Assembly: GCA_964463865.1 (NCBI GenBank)
Contig: CAYXDX010000061.1
Span: 1-9,554 of the forward strand
Length of the DNA: 9,554 bases
Source: Ferroglobus sp964463865
GTDB taxonomy: Archaea; Halobacteriota; Archaeoglobi; Archaeoglobales; Archaeoglobaceae
Reading direction: 5' to 3'
Made by a program: the position numbers and the translations under genes. Positions 1-6,600 of the stretch are shown here, in pieces. Under the pieces are notes generated by a model that worked only from the letters and a program-made list of their open reading frames with translations, ran no database searches and was not told where the DNA came from. Each line of letters starts with the position of its first letter. Position 1 is the stretch's first letter.

Positions 1-318
1 AGGGAGGACGTGAGCGTTCTGGAGATATTCGAGGAGTTCGAGCAAGGTCTGGACGGGCTGGAGAAATTCAGCGAAATATTCGTCCTATACTGGATGCACG
101 AGTCGAGAAGAGACGTTTTAAGAGCAAAGCCTCCGGGAGGAGAGGAGAGAGGAGTCTTTTCTACGAGGTCTCCGGAAAGGCCGAACCCTATAGGGCTTTC
201 GGTGTGCAAGATCGTTAGGATCGAGGGTAAGAGAGTATTCGTGAAGTGGCTCGACGCGATAGACGGAACGCCGATAGTCGATATAAAACCCTACATAAAG
301 GACGTGGACTGTCCTTAA
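1..318 (+). CDS. TrmO/TsaA-family tRNA methyltransferase (tRNA N6-threonylcarbamoyladenosine-37 N6-methyltransferase type), 5' end missing
   Basis: The reading frame is open from the first base of the window and stops at TAA 316-318, so this is the C-terminal part (about 105 residues) of a gene that begins upstream. The segment GVFSTRSPERPNPIGLS, followed by DAIDGTPIVDIKPY, is the signature of the TsaA/YaeB/TrmO family. In Escherichia coli the family member TrmO uses S-adenosylmethionine to methylate t6A at position 37 of tRNA-Thr. Archaeal members are usually about 130-150 residues, so some 30 N-terminal residues, including the first beta strands, are probably missing. A GTG at 10 follows GGAGG closely, but starting there would delete conserved N-terminal sequence, so I treat it as internal. 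The stop codon overlaps that of the convergent nuclease gene within one TTAA. Family assignment is strong; the exact tRNA substrate in archaea is inferred. Confidence 0.85.
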   Translation, partial: REDVSVLEIFEEFEQGLDGLEKFSEIFVLYWMHESRRDVLRAKPPGGEERGVFSTRSPERPNPIGLSVCKIVRIEGKRVFVKWLDAIDGTPIVDIKPYIKDVDCP

Positions 319-2390
319 AGTTCTCCTATCTTCGCCGCGAGTTTCGACAGAACCTCTTTTCTTTTCGCGGCGACGAACTTTATGCTTCCGACGACGAGGT
401 GACCTCCTCCGTCCACTCCCGCGTTCACTTCCTCTCTCAGCTCTCTGACGATCCTCGGGATGTCGAGTTCGACGCCCTCGCTCCTTATTATCGCAAAGTC
501 CGGTCCGTATCCGATCGTCACGATCTTTTCGTATTTCTGCTTCAACCTGTCGTGAACTTCTCCAGTCAGCTTTCCGGGTGGCGGAAATTCGAACCTCTTC
601 GCGTAGTTCTCGACGTCGAGCGCCGCTAAAGCGACGCCGTTCGGCAGTATCTGGACCTTGACGCTCTCCATAGCCGTTTTAACCTGCTCGTCTATGCTCT
701 TCATCGCGTAGTCGTAAAGCATCTCCACGAGTTTCAGCTGCCTGTCCTTCCTTCCGAACCCGAGTATCTCGTGCATTATCTGGCTGGCCGGCCTGAACCT
801 GAGGAAGAACCCTTCGTATTCTATCGCGAGGGCGACCTTCTTCAGGAACTCCACGTCGAGTTTCGAAAGCTCTATGTACTTCTCCACGACCCCCTCGGCT
901 CTATCTCCGACGACGCTTATCGCTGCGAGGTGCTCGAAGTTTCTGTCGGATATCATCCTCGCTATCTCGACGCAGAGGATTCCGGAGGTGAAGTTGCTGT
1001 CCCCTCCGACCTTATACGGATTCACGTGGTGCAGGAGGAACTTGTCCACTTCCTCGTCCGGGAAGTGGTGGTCTATTGTTATCACGTCCGCCCCGAAAGC
1101 GAGGAACTGCCTGATCGCCGGCACGTCTTCGTGTCCGGATCCGTTGTCCACGAGAACTACCAGAGGTATCTTGTCCCCGAACTTTTCCGAATCTTCAAGT
1201 GACTCGTCCAAGTCCTTGACCACGTCCTCCAGCTCGTAGAATGGCGCTCTCGAAACCTTCCTTCTCACGAGGTAGTTCTTCGCGTCCGGGTCTGGATGGT
1301 TCTTTTCGACGTAGTCTTTCAGCGCAACTTCGAGAGCCACGCCACCGCAGACTCCGTCGGCATCCCAGTGGTGCCGAATTATTATCGGTCTCGACTCGAG
1401 GACTGCTTTCCTCAACTCCTTCGCGACCGCCAGCATTTTGTCCTTGAGCCTCTCGAGAACTTCGCTCTCTATGAGGAACCCTTTGAACTCCGGCTCGCTC
1501 CTTCTGTCGATCTCGCTCTCTATCGCCTTTTTTATCTCGTAGGCCTCTTCTCCAAGCAGCCTTTCCATCTCGTAGACTTCTATCTGGAGCTTCGTCTCCC
1601 TCCTCTTGACGACTCCGATTACCCTCGCAACATCTCCCACGTTTATCTCCGGATACGCCCTTTCTCCGTCCTCGAACGCAGCAGCGTTTATCGCTCCGCT
1701 CTCGTCGACTATCGTGAATATCGTCGGGCCGGCCGTGAGCTTGACGTGAGTCACGAGACCCCTGACCTCAACTATCTTTCCGACCTTCCCCTCCGCTTCG
1801 GAAATGCTGATCTTCGGAACGTCTTTGGAAACTTCCACGACCTCGTATGAATCCATCGGATTTAGTTCGAGGTCTATCTCACCGCTCGGCTTTATGGATA
1901 CGATTTTGACCGTCACCTCGTCCCCTTCGCTGAGGTAAGCGTTTCCGAGGTTCTTCCTGTGAATCAGGCCCCTTAGCCTTTTGTTGAGCTGAACGAATGC
2001 TCCTATGTCGGTAATGCTCGAAACCTTGCCGATATATACTCTGTTCAGTCTCAAGTCTTCTATTCCGCAGCTGTTCCTCAACAGGTATGCGTGCGGCTTC
2101 TTCCTACACTCCGGGCAAAGGTCTGCTCCGCCGATTATCGGTTTTCCGCAGATCTTACACTTTCCAGCCTTGCCGCTTCCCTTACACGCGTCGCAGACGA
2201 CCATTCTGACCTTCTCTCCGCTGCCCTTACAGACGCCGCAGATACCCTTCGCGAACAGTTGCAGCTGCTCAGAGGTGAGCTCCGCTGTGAGGCGCGGATT
2301 GAAGCCTTTTGCCTTGCCGCTCCCTCCACAAACGTTACACGTCTCTTTAATCTCCACGTAACCTTTCCCGTCGCATTTCGAACATCTCAT
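315..2390 (-). CDS. Archaea-specific RecJ-like DHH-family nuclease with DnaJ-type zinc fingers, S1 and OB domains
   Basis: Residue numbers follow the 693-residue frame that opens at TTG 2396; I prefer ATG 2390 (691 residues) because the TATA element puts the transcript start at about 2392. Domains in order: DnaJ-like CxxCxGxG cysteine pairs at 5/8, 20/23, 53/56 and 68/71; a further zinc-ribbon pair set at 80/83 and 94/97; an S1 RNA-binding domain at about 117-178; an OB-fold at about 203-278; and a DHH phosphoesterase core. The core shows motif I HHWDADG (342-348), motif II LVDNGSG (415-421), DHH at 442-444, GDRAEG at 497-502, and a DHHA1-type GGGH at 663-666. All metal-binding motifs look intact, so an active Mn/Mg-dependent nuclease or phosphoesterase is expected. 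The layout matches the family described as archaea-specific RecJ-like exonuclease with DnaJ-type Zn finger (COG1107). Whether the natural substrate is DNA, RNA or a nucleotide is not shown by the sequence. It is convergent with the TrmO gene and divergent from the HTH gene. Confidence 0.9.
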   Translation of the reverse strand: MRCSKCDGKGYVEIKETCNVCGGSGKAKGFNPRLTAELTSEQLQLFAKGICGVCKGSGEKVRMVVCDACKGSGKAGKCKICGKPIIGGADLCPECRKKPHAYLLRNSCGIEDLRLNRVYIGKVSSITDIGAFVQLNKRLRGLIHRKNLGNAYLSEGDEVTVKIVSIKPSGEIDLELNPMDSYEVVEVSKDVPKISISEAEGKVGKIVEVRGLVTHVKLTAGPTIFTIVDESGAINAAAFEDGERAYPEINVGDVARVIGVVKRRETKLQIEVYEMERLLGEEAYEIKKAIESEIDRRSEPEFKGFLIESEVLERLKDKMLAVAKELRKAVLESRPIIIRHHWDADGVCGGVALEVALKDYVEKNHPDPDAKNYLVRRKVSRAPFYELEDVVKDLDESLEDSEKFGDKIPLVVLVDNGSGHEDVPAIRQFLAFGADVITIDHHFPDEEVDKFLLHHVNPYKVGGDSNFTSGILCVEIARMISDRNFEHLAAISVVGDRAEGVVEKYIELSKLDVEFLKKVALAIEYEGFFLRFRPASQIMHEILGFGRKDRQLKLVEMLYDYAMKSIDEQVKTAMESVKVQILPNGVALAALDVENYAKRFEFPPPGKLTGEVHDRLKQKYEKIVTIGYGPDFAIIRSEGVELDIPRIVRELREEVNAGVDGGGHLVVGSIKFVAAKRKEVLSKLAAKIGEL

Positions 2391-2413
2391 TTTCAAGAAA
2401 GCGGGATTCGGTC

Positions 2414-2427
2414 TTTTTAAAAATTTT
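2414..2427 (-). promoter_or_regulatory. TATA element for the RecJ-like gene
   Basis: An AT-only run (TTTTTAAAAATTTT on the plus strand) is centred about 29 bases upstream of ATG 2390 on the minus strand. At the usual archaeal spacing of 25-27 bases this places the transcript start within a few bases of the ATG, implying a leaderless message and arguing against the upstream TTG at 2396. No Shine-Dalgarno sequence precedes the ATG. Confidence 0.55.
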
Positions 2428-2430
2428 GAG

Positions 2431-2447
2431 GTGAAAACTTATAAATT
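2431..2447 (+). promoter_or_regulatory. BRE/TATA promoter for the HTH regulator and lipid synthase operon
   Basis: GTGAAAA followed by CTTATAAAT reads as a purine-rich TFB recognition element directly upstream of a consensus TATA box (2439-2447). Counting 26-27 bases from the box centre places transcription start near 2470, almost exactly at ATG 2472. This is the best TATA match in the window. Confidence 0.65.
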
Positions 2448-2471
2448 GTGGCGAAGATTAACATTGTGAAG

Positions 2472-2783
2472 ATGGGCGGAATGAAGTCTCCGTGCGAAGA
2501 GGTGGCGTTGAAAGTCCTTCCGATGATCAGAGGCGAACTCGCGAGGGAACTCGTGGACAGGGGGTTCAGCAAGAAAGAGGTAGCCGAGATTCTCGGAGTC
2601 ACGATTTCCGCGATAAGCCAGTACACCAAAGGAAAGAGAGGCGTTCTCAAGAACGAGAGCATAAAGGAGAGCATAAAGAAGCTCGCCGACGAAATAGTCG
2701 AGGGAAAGGTCAGCGAGAGCGATCTCGGGAAGAAGATCTGCGAGATATGCAGCGTCATAAGAAAGAATGCTGAGCAGCTTTAA
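2472..2783 (+). CDS. Small HTH transcriptional regulator with C-terminal CxxC (COG2522-like)
   Basis: About 103 residues. A helix-turn-helix runs from LARELVDRGFSKKEV through VTISAISQYTKGKRG, typical of an XRE/Cro-like fold. It is preceded by MKSPCEE and followed near the end by ICEICSVIRK. The N-terminal PCE cysteine and the C-terminal CxxC recur in a family of short archaeal regulators that I recall as COG2522, where they may bind a metal or iron-sulfur cluster; that is inference. The open frame extends to GTG 2448, but this lies on top of the TATA box, so I chose ATG 2472; ATG 2481 is also possible. The last 17 bases overlap the start of the downstream CDP-alcohol phosphotransferase, so the two are almost certainly co-transcribed and translationally coupled. 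The regulator could control its lipid-synthesis partner, itself, or distant genes; its targets are unknown. Confidence 0.8.
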   Translation: MGGMKSPCEEVALKVLPMIRGELARELVDRGFSKKEVAEILGVTISAISQYTKGKRGVLKNESIKESIKKLADEIVEGKVSESDLGKKICEICSVIRKNAEQL

Positions 2784-3348
2784 AGAGTCGGCGACCCGAC
2801 TGCTTAAGCCGTTAACGAGCGTAATCGCGAAAACCGGCGTTAATCCGAACGTTCTCACTTTCGCGGGTCTCGTTGTTGGACTTGTAGCTTCTTACTTCGT
2901 AGCCTTCGGCGACAGGCTCGAAGCGGCTTCTTTCGTAATTCTAAGCGCGGTATTCGACGTCCTCGACGGAGCTCTCGCGAGGAACGAGGGCTTCAAAACG
3001 AGGAGGGGCGGTTTTCTCGACTCTGTTTTCGACAGGTACGTCGACTCCGCGATAATTATCGCCCTCGGCTACAGAGCCGGAAACGTCCTCCTCGGATCGA
3101 TAGCCCTCGTCGGGGCGCTCATGGTCAGCTACACGAGGGCGAGAGCGGAGGTGGAAATAGAGAAGTGCGATGTCGGAATAGCGGAAAGAGGAGAGCGCAT
3201 ACTCATAATCCTCCTCGGAATAATCTTTTCCGTAGAGCTTTACGCTCTCGTAATTCTGGCGATCCTCTCTCACGCCACCGCAGTCCACAGGATCGTCCAC
3301 GCTTACAGGAGGATAAAGGAGAGCGAGACTACCGAGACTTCATTTTGA
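2767..3348 (+). CDS. CDP-alcohol phosphatidyltransferase, probably archaetidylinositol phosphate synthase
   Basis: An integral membrane protein of 193 residues. The CDP-alcohol phosphotransferase signature DxxDGxxAR(x8)GxxxDxxxD is complete: D64, D67, G68, A71, R72, G81, D85 and D89, with the aspartates expected to hold two catalytic metal ions. Hydrophobic stretches at about 29-47, 50-63, 94-120 and 143-170 fit the six-helix fold. The later SYTRARAE (121-128) and AERGERIL (139-146) segments resemble archaeal enzymes that join CDP-archaeol to inositol phosphate, releasing CMP and giving archaetidylinositol phosphate for polar head groups. The precise alcohol (inositol phosphate, glycerol phosphate or serine) cannot be proved from the sequence. 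The start ATG lies 17 bases inside the HTH gene, and the 3' end overlaps the convergent zinc-finger gene by 20 bases. The N-terminus is short, with no fused nucleotidyltransferase domain. Confidence 0.87.
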   Translation: MLSSFKESATRLLKPLTSVIAKTGVNPNVLTFAGLVVGLVASYFVAFGDRLEAASFVILSAVFDVLDGALARNEGFKTRRGGFLDSVFDRYVDSAIIIALGYRAGNVLLGSIALVGALMVSYTRARAEVEIEKCDVGIAERGERILIILLGIIFSVELYALVILAILSHATAVHRIVHAYRRIKESETTETSF

Positions 3349-3715
3349 ACCTGACGAGGTATTCTACGCCGACCTTCTGAACCTTCTCTCTAACCTCGAT
3401 GAGCCTGTCGCTGAGTTCCTCCATCCCCTCGACTTTAGCGGTAGCCTCGAGGTTTTTGACCATCCAGAGGGAGCGCATGATCTCGTCCTTGAGGAGCGGA
3501 CAGTCGAAGCACCTTTCCATGACGCTCTTCACGTAGTCGACCTTCTTTTCGAGCGACTCCACGCCTCTTAACAGGTCTTCCTCCCTCCAGCGCTTGAACG
3601 ATGAGCAGTCGACGCAAAGCATCGACGTTGGATCGGTGCACTTTTCGCACACGTATCTGTAACACCTCGGGCATATGTTCGTCGCCTCACCCTCACAGAC
3701 CTCGCACCTCTGCAT
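3329..3715 (-). CDS. Cysteine-rich zinc-finger protein of unknown function
   Basis: 128 residues. The N-terminal 40 residues carry four CxxC pairs, C4/C7, C15/C18, C23/C26 and C34/C37, with spacing x7, x4, x7 between pairs. This is a treble-clef or cross-brace arrangement able to hold two zinc ions and reminiscent of HIT or B-box type fingers. The remainder is helical and charged (EEDLLRGVESLEKKVDYVKS and onward), likely coiled coil, with a fifth pair C69/C72 (CFDC) inside it. There is no signal peptide or membrane segment and no enzyme motif. The ATG at 3715 sits about 29 bases from an AT element shared with the divergent leuC-type gene, so the message is probably leaderless. The 3' end overlaps the lipid synthase gene by 20 bases in antisense. 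Such fingers usually mediate protein or nucleic acid contacts; I do not recognise the family and assign no function. Confidence 0.75.
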   Translation of the reverse strand: MQRCEVCEGEATNICPRCYRYVCEKCTDPTSMLCVDCSSFKRWREEDLLRGVESLEKKVDYVKSVMERCFDCPLLKDEIMRSLWMVKNLEATAKVEGMEELSDRLIEVREKVQKVGVEYLVRFKMKSR

Positions 3716-3739
3716 TTCGCCAGTAGTATAACGGCAATG

Positions 3740-3748
3740 TTTTTAATA
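3740..3748. promoter_or_regulatory. AT element between two divergent genes, possible bidirectional TATA box
   Basis: TTTTTAATA on the plus strand (TATTAAAAA on the minus) is centred at 3744, which is 26 bases from the LeuC ATG (3770) and 29 bases from the zinc-finger ATG (3715). I see no second AT-rich candidate in the 54-base gap at the right distance for either gene; TATACTACTG on the minus strand at 3721-3730 lies too close to its gene. The same element may therefore recruit TBP for both directions. Confidence 0.5.
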
Positions 3749-3769
3749 CATTCTCCACCTTTCCAAAGC

Positions 3770-5029
3770 ATGGGCAAGACCATAGCGGAGAAGATACTCA
3801 GCGAAAAAAGTGGAAGAGACGCTTACGCCGGAGACATCGTCATAGCCAAGGTCGACCGGATCGCCCTTCAGGACGGGACCGCTCCGCTCGCTATAAGGCA
3901 GATAGAAAAGCTCGGGTTCGACAAAAGCAAGATAAAAGCCGCCGAGATCACACACTTCTTCGTCGATCACGCCGCGCCGTCTCCGAGGAAGGAGCTCAGC
4001 AACGACCAGAAGTTCATAAGGAGCTTTGCAGAAGACGTCGGAGCAGACTTCAACCCTCCGGGAGAAGGCATAATCCACCAGCTCATGGTCGAGAGGTACG
4101 TAAATCCGGGAGACCTCGTCGTCGGAGCGGATTCGCACACGTGCACCTACGGAGCTCTCGGCGCTTTTGCGACCGGAATGGGATCCACCGACATTGCCGT
4201 GGCGATAGCTCTCGGAAAGAACTGGTTCAGGGTTCCGGAAACCTTCAGAATAGAGGTGAACGGGGAACTCGGGAAGGGCGTGTATCCCAAGGACCTGATA
4301 CTTCGCGTAATAGGTGAGCTCGGCGTCGACGGAGCGACCTACAAAGCCCTGGAGTTTCACGGAGAGACCATCGACAGGATGGACATCGACGGAAGGCTGA
4401 CGATGGCGAACATGGCGATAGAGTGCGGAGCGAAGGCAGGGCTGTTCAAGAGCGACGAGGTTACGAGGAGGTTTCTCGCGGAGAGGGGTAGAGCGGATAA
4501 ATTCAGGGAGGTAAAGCCCGACGAGGACGCGGAATATGAGAAGGAGCTGCACTTCGACGCGTCCGACCTGGTTCCGCTCGTGGCGAAGCCGCACCAGGTA
4601 GACAACGTAGCAGAGGTGGACGAGGTCGAGGGGATAGAGGTCGATCAGGTTTTCGTAGGAACGTGCACGAACGGTAGGCTGTCGGACATAGAAGTCGTCG
4701 CGAGGATTCTCAAGGGCAAAAAGGTCAAGAAGGGTGTAAGGCTTCTCGTAGGTCCTGCGAGCAGGGAAGTCTATCTGAAAGCAATCGAAATGGGCTACGT
4801 TCAAGAGATCGTCAAAGCCGGAGGCGTCGTGCTTCCACCGGGCTGCGGACCGTGCGTTGGCATACACCTCGGGATCTTAGCGGACGGAGAGGTCTGCCTT
4901 TCCACGCAGAACAGGAACTTCAAGGGGAGGATGGGCAACCCGAACGCAGAGATATACTTAGCCTCTCCGGCGACAGCGGCGGCTACGGCGATAGAGGGGA
5001 AGATCGCCGACCCGAGAAAGTACCTGTAA
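3770..5029 (+). CDS. leuC: 3-isopropylmalate dehydratase large subunit (LeuC/HacA-type, aconitase superfamily)
   Basis: 419 residues, the normal length for archaeal LeuC-type large subunits. It carries an oxygen-sensitive [4Fe-4S] cluster, with ligands expected at C299 (VGTCTNGR), C359 and C362 (GCGPCVG). Other family blocks are DHAAP (66-70), DSHTCTYGALGAFATGMGSTD (121-141) and NRNFKGRMGN (391-400). With a small LeuD-type subunit it isomerises 2- to 3-isopropylmalate in leucine synthesis. Relatives act on homoaconitate or citramalate, and the small subunit largely sets the substrate. No small-subunit gene lies in this window, so the exact substrate is open. The frame extends upstream to ATG 3737, but that codon overlaps the promoter element and adds 11 unconserved residues; MGKTIAEKIL at 3770 is the family start. 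The transcript is probably leaderless. The GTPase gene follows after 35 bases with its own TATA-like element. Confidence 0.9.
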   Translation: MGKTIAEKILSEKSGRDAYAGDIVIAKVDRIALQDGTAPLAIRQIEKLGFDKSKIKAAEITHFFVDHAAPSPRKELSNDQKFIRSFAEDVGADFNPPGEGIIHQLMVERYVNPGDLVVGADSHTCTYGALGAFATGMGSTDIAVAIALGKNWFRVPETFRIEVNGELGKGVYPKDLILRVIGELGVDGATYKALEFHGETIDRMDIDGRLTMANMAIECGAKAGLFKSDEVTRRFLAERGRADKFREVKPDEDAEYEKELHFDASDLVPLVAKPHQVDNVAEVDEVEGIEVDQVFVGTCTNGRLSDIEVVARILKGKKVKKGVRLLVGPASREVYLKAIEMGYVQEIVKAGGVVLPPGCGPCVGIHLGILADGEVCLSTQNRNFKGRMGNPNAEIYLASPATAAATAIEGKIADPRKYL

Positions 5030-5030
5030 A

Positions 5031-5039
5031 ATTTTTATC
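5031..5039 (+). promoter_or_regulatory. TATA-like element for the DRG GTPase gene (may also serve as T-rich terminator for leuC)
   Basis: ATTTTTATC directly after the leuC stop is centred about 29 bases upstream of ATG 5065, the spacing expected for a leaderless start. The run of five T residues could equally act as an archaeal T-tract terminator for leuC. The two roles are not exclusive. Confidence 0.4.
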
Positions 5040-5064
5040 ACGTAGAAGCGTTTTTCGATCTGCG

Positions 5065-6129
5065 ATGGACATCCTCGAAGAGATCAAAAGGCTCGAAGAG
5101 GAGATAAGGAGGACGCCTTACAACAAGGCTACGGAGCACCACATAGGGAGGCTGAAGGCAAAACTCGCGAGGCTTAGGGAGGAGGCCGAGAAGCAGAGGA
5201 GGAAGAGGAGCGGAGAACAGTTCGCGATAAAGAAGGAAGGCGACGCAACCGCAGTTCTCGTCGGATACCCGTCGGTCGGGAAGTCCACGCTCCTGAACGC
5301 GCTTACCGGAGCAAAAAGCGAGGTCGGAGACTACGCGTTCACGACAATAAAGCCTGTTCCCGGAATGCTCGAATACAAGGGGGCGAAAATTCAGCTCATC
5401 GACGTCCCGGGAGTCATAGAGGGGGCATCGAAGGGGAAGGGAAGGGGCAGGGAAATCCTTTCGGCGATACGAAGCGCCGACCTGATCATCATAGTCGCCG
5501 ACGTCTTCAACATTCACACGATCGACCTCGTTAAGAGGGAGCTTTACGAGGCGGGATTCAGGCTGAACGAAAAGAGGCCGGAGGTGTTTATAAAGAAGAC
5601 GGTCACCGGCGGCATAAACATCAAATCGACCGTCAAGCTTTCGCTCGGCGAGGAGACGATAAAGGCGATACTCAGGGAGTACAAGATTCACAGCGGAGAG
5701 GTTCTCATAAGGGAGGACGTGACGATAGACAGGCTGATAGACGCGATCCTGGGGAACAGAGTTTACGTCCCGGCGATAACCGTCGTTAATAAGATCGACC
5801 TGTATCCGGAGGCGGAAATTCCGGAAGACGCGATCCCCGTTTCGGCCGAAAAGCGAATCAACCTCGACAGGCTCGTAGAAGAAATATACAGGAAGCTCGA
5901 CTTCATAAGGGTCTACCTCAAGCCGCCCGGAGGCAAGGTCGAGGAGGAGCCGATGATCCTGAGGAGGGGCGCAAAAATCGAAGACGTGTGCAGAAGGTTG
6001 CACAGGGACATGCTGAAAAACTTCAAATACGCGAAGGTGTGGGGGAAGAGCGTAAAGTTCGACGGGCAAAGAGTGGGGCTCGACCACGTTCTCGAAGACG
6101 GAGACGTCGTGACGATTTACGCAAAATAA
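5065..6129 (+). CDS. DRG-family GTP-binding protein (Obg/DRG superfamily)
   Basis: 354 residues. Order: a charged helical N-terminus (1-50, rich in E/K/R, likely coiled coil); a GTPase domain with G1 GYPSVGKST (67-75), G3 DVPGVIEGA (113-121), G4 NKID (232-235) and G5 SAE (250-252); an insertion between G3 and G4 (about 150-225) matching the S5D2-like insert of DRG proteins; and a C-terminal TGS domain (about 280-354). All nucleotide-binding motifs are intact. DRG proteins are conserved in archaea and eukaryotes, associate with ribosomes or polysomes and are thought to act in translation; the exact step is not settled. The start is ATG 5065, since MDILEEIKRLEEEI begins the family pattern and the TATA-like element lies about 29 bases upstream. 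The open frame further upstream is read-through inside leuC in another frame. The 3' end stops four bases from the convergent hsp20 stop. Confidence 0.92.
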   Translation: MDILEEIKRLEEEIRRTPYNKATEHHIGRLKAKLARLREEAEKQRRKRSGEQFAIKKEGDATAVLVGYPSVGKSTLLNALTGAKSEVGDYAFTTIKPVPGMLEYKGAKIQLIDVPGVIEGASKGKGRGREILSAIRSADLIIIVADVFNIHTIDLVKRELYEAGFRLNEKRPEVFIKKTVTGGINIKSTVKLSLGEETIKAILREYKIHSGEVLIREDVTIDRLIDAILGNRVYVPAITVVNKIDLYPEAEIPEDAIPVSAEKRINLDRLVEEIYRKLDFIRVYLKPPGGKVEEEPMILRRGAKIEDVCRRLHRDMLKNFKYAKVWGKSVKFDGQRVGLDHVLEDGDVVTIYAK

Positions 6130-6133
6130 AAAT

Positions 6134-6547
6134 TTATTCGATCTTAATAACCTTCCTCTCCTTCTCGACCTTCGGAACTATTATCTCGAGGACGCCGTTG
6201 TTATATTTCGCGGAGATCTTGTCGACGTCCACTTCTTCCGGCAGCGAGATTCTTCTGTAGACCTCTCCGAACCTCCTCTCCTGTCTGATGTAGTTTCTTC
6301 CGCTCTCTTCCCTCTCCTCCTTCCTTTCAGCTTTGATTACGAGGTCGCCGTCTTCGACGTAGACGTTTATGTCCTCTTTGTTAAATCCGGGCAGGTCGAC
6401 GAGGATTCTGTATCTGTCCCCCTCGTCGATTACGTCGAGCGGGGCTGAAACTTCTCTCGCAAACGCCATCCTGTCGAACTCTTCGAGCAACCTGTTCATC
6501 CTCTCCTGCATCCTCCTCAACTCCTCGAACGGGTCGAAGAACTTCAT
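6134..6547 (-). CDS. hsp20: Small heat shock protein, Hsp20/alpha-crystallin family
   Basis: 137 residues, a usual length. A short N-terminal helical arm (FDPFEELRRMQERMNRLLEEF) precedes an alpha-crystallin domain from about 34 to 125, with DLPGFNKEDI (51-60) and the diagnostic NNGVLEIIVPK (116-126). The tail ends with an I-x-I motif (IKI, 134-136) used for oligomer assembly. It is an ATP-independent holdase that binds unfolding proteins in the cytoplasm. The ATG at 6547 is fixed by a strong Shine-Dalgarno sequence, GGAGGTGA, six bases upstream, one of only two clear ribosome-binding sites in the window. A CTAAC-N5-GTTAG palindrome lies between the TATA box and the start, which suggests repression by a heat-shock regulator such as HSR1. 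It is convergent with the GTPase gene and divergent from the phosphatase gene. Confidence 0.94.
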   Translation of the reverse strand: MKFFDPFEELRRMQERMNRLLEEFDRMAFAREVSAPLDVIDEGDRYRILVDLPGFNKEDINVYVEDGDLVIKAERKEEREESGRNYIRQERRFGEVYRRISLPEEVDVDKISAKYNNGVLEIIVPKVEKERKVIKIE

Positions 6548-6553
6548 TTTACG

Positions 6554-6561
6554 TCACCTCC
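6554..6561 (-). promoter_or_regulatory. Strong Shine-Dalgarno sequence of hsp20
   Basis: TCACCTCC on the plus strand reads GGAGGTGA on the minus strand, a full match to the archaeal 16S rRNA anti-Shine-Dalgarno, six bases from ATG 6547. It stands out because most genes here appear leaderless, and it fits a highly expressed inducible gene with a leader of about 33 bases. Confidence 0.75.
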
Positions 6562-6576
6562 CTTAACCTTTGTTCC

Positions 6577-6591
6577 CTAACTTCTGGTTAG
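6577..6591. promoter_or_regulatory. Putative HSR1-type heat-shock operator (CTAAC-N5-GTTAG)
   Basis: CTAACTTCTGGTTAG is a perfect inverted repeat of five-base arms around five bases. From memory of published work on Archaeoglobus fulgidus, the regulator HSR1 (AF1298) recognises exactly CTAAC-N5-GTTAG in front of its own operon and an hsp20 gene. Here the site covers the predicted hsp20 transcription start (near 6580, counting 26 bases from the TATA centre), where a bound repressor would block polymerase. The regulator gene itself is not in the window. Confidence 0.75.
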
Positions 6592-6600
6592 CAAAAATGA

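Noticed and set aside
2448..2471. GTG start for the HTH regulator at 2448
   Set aside because: The codon touches the TATA box, so it would lie upstream of the predicted transcription start; ATG 2472 fits both promoter and family.
3737..3769. Upstream ATG of the leuC frame
   Set aside because: Overlaps the promoter element and adds residues absent from the family; MGKTIAEKIL at 3770 is the usual N-terminus.
3743..4867. Long open frame on the minus strand opposite leuC
   Set aside because: Shadow of codon bias: it lies antisense to a well-supported enzyme gene, its translation matches no family and has an odd composition rich in R, Y, H and V.
5038..6087. Long open frame on the minus strand opposite the DRG GTPase gene
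   Set aside because: Antisense shadow of a clear GTPase gene, with the same odd composition and no recognisable motif.
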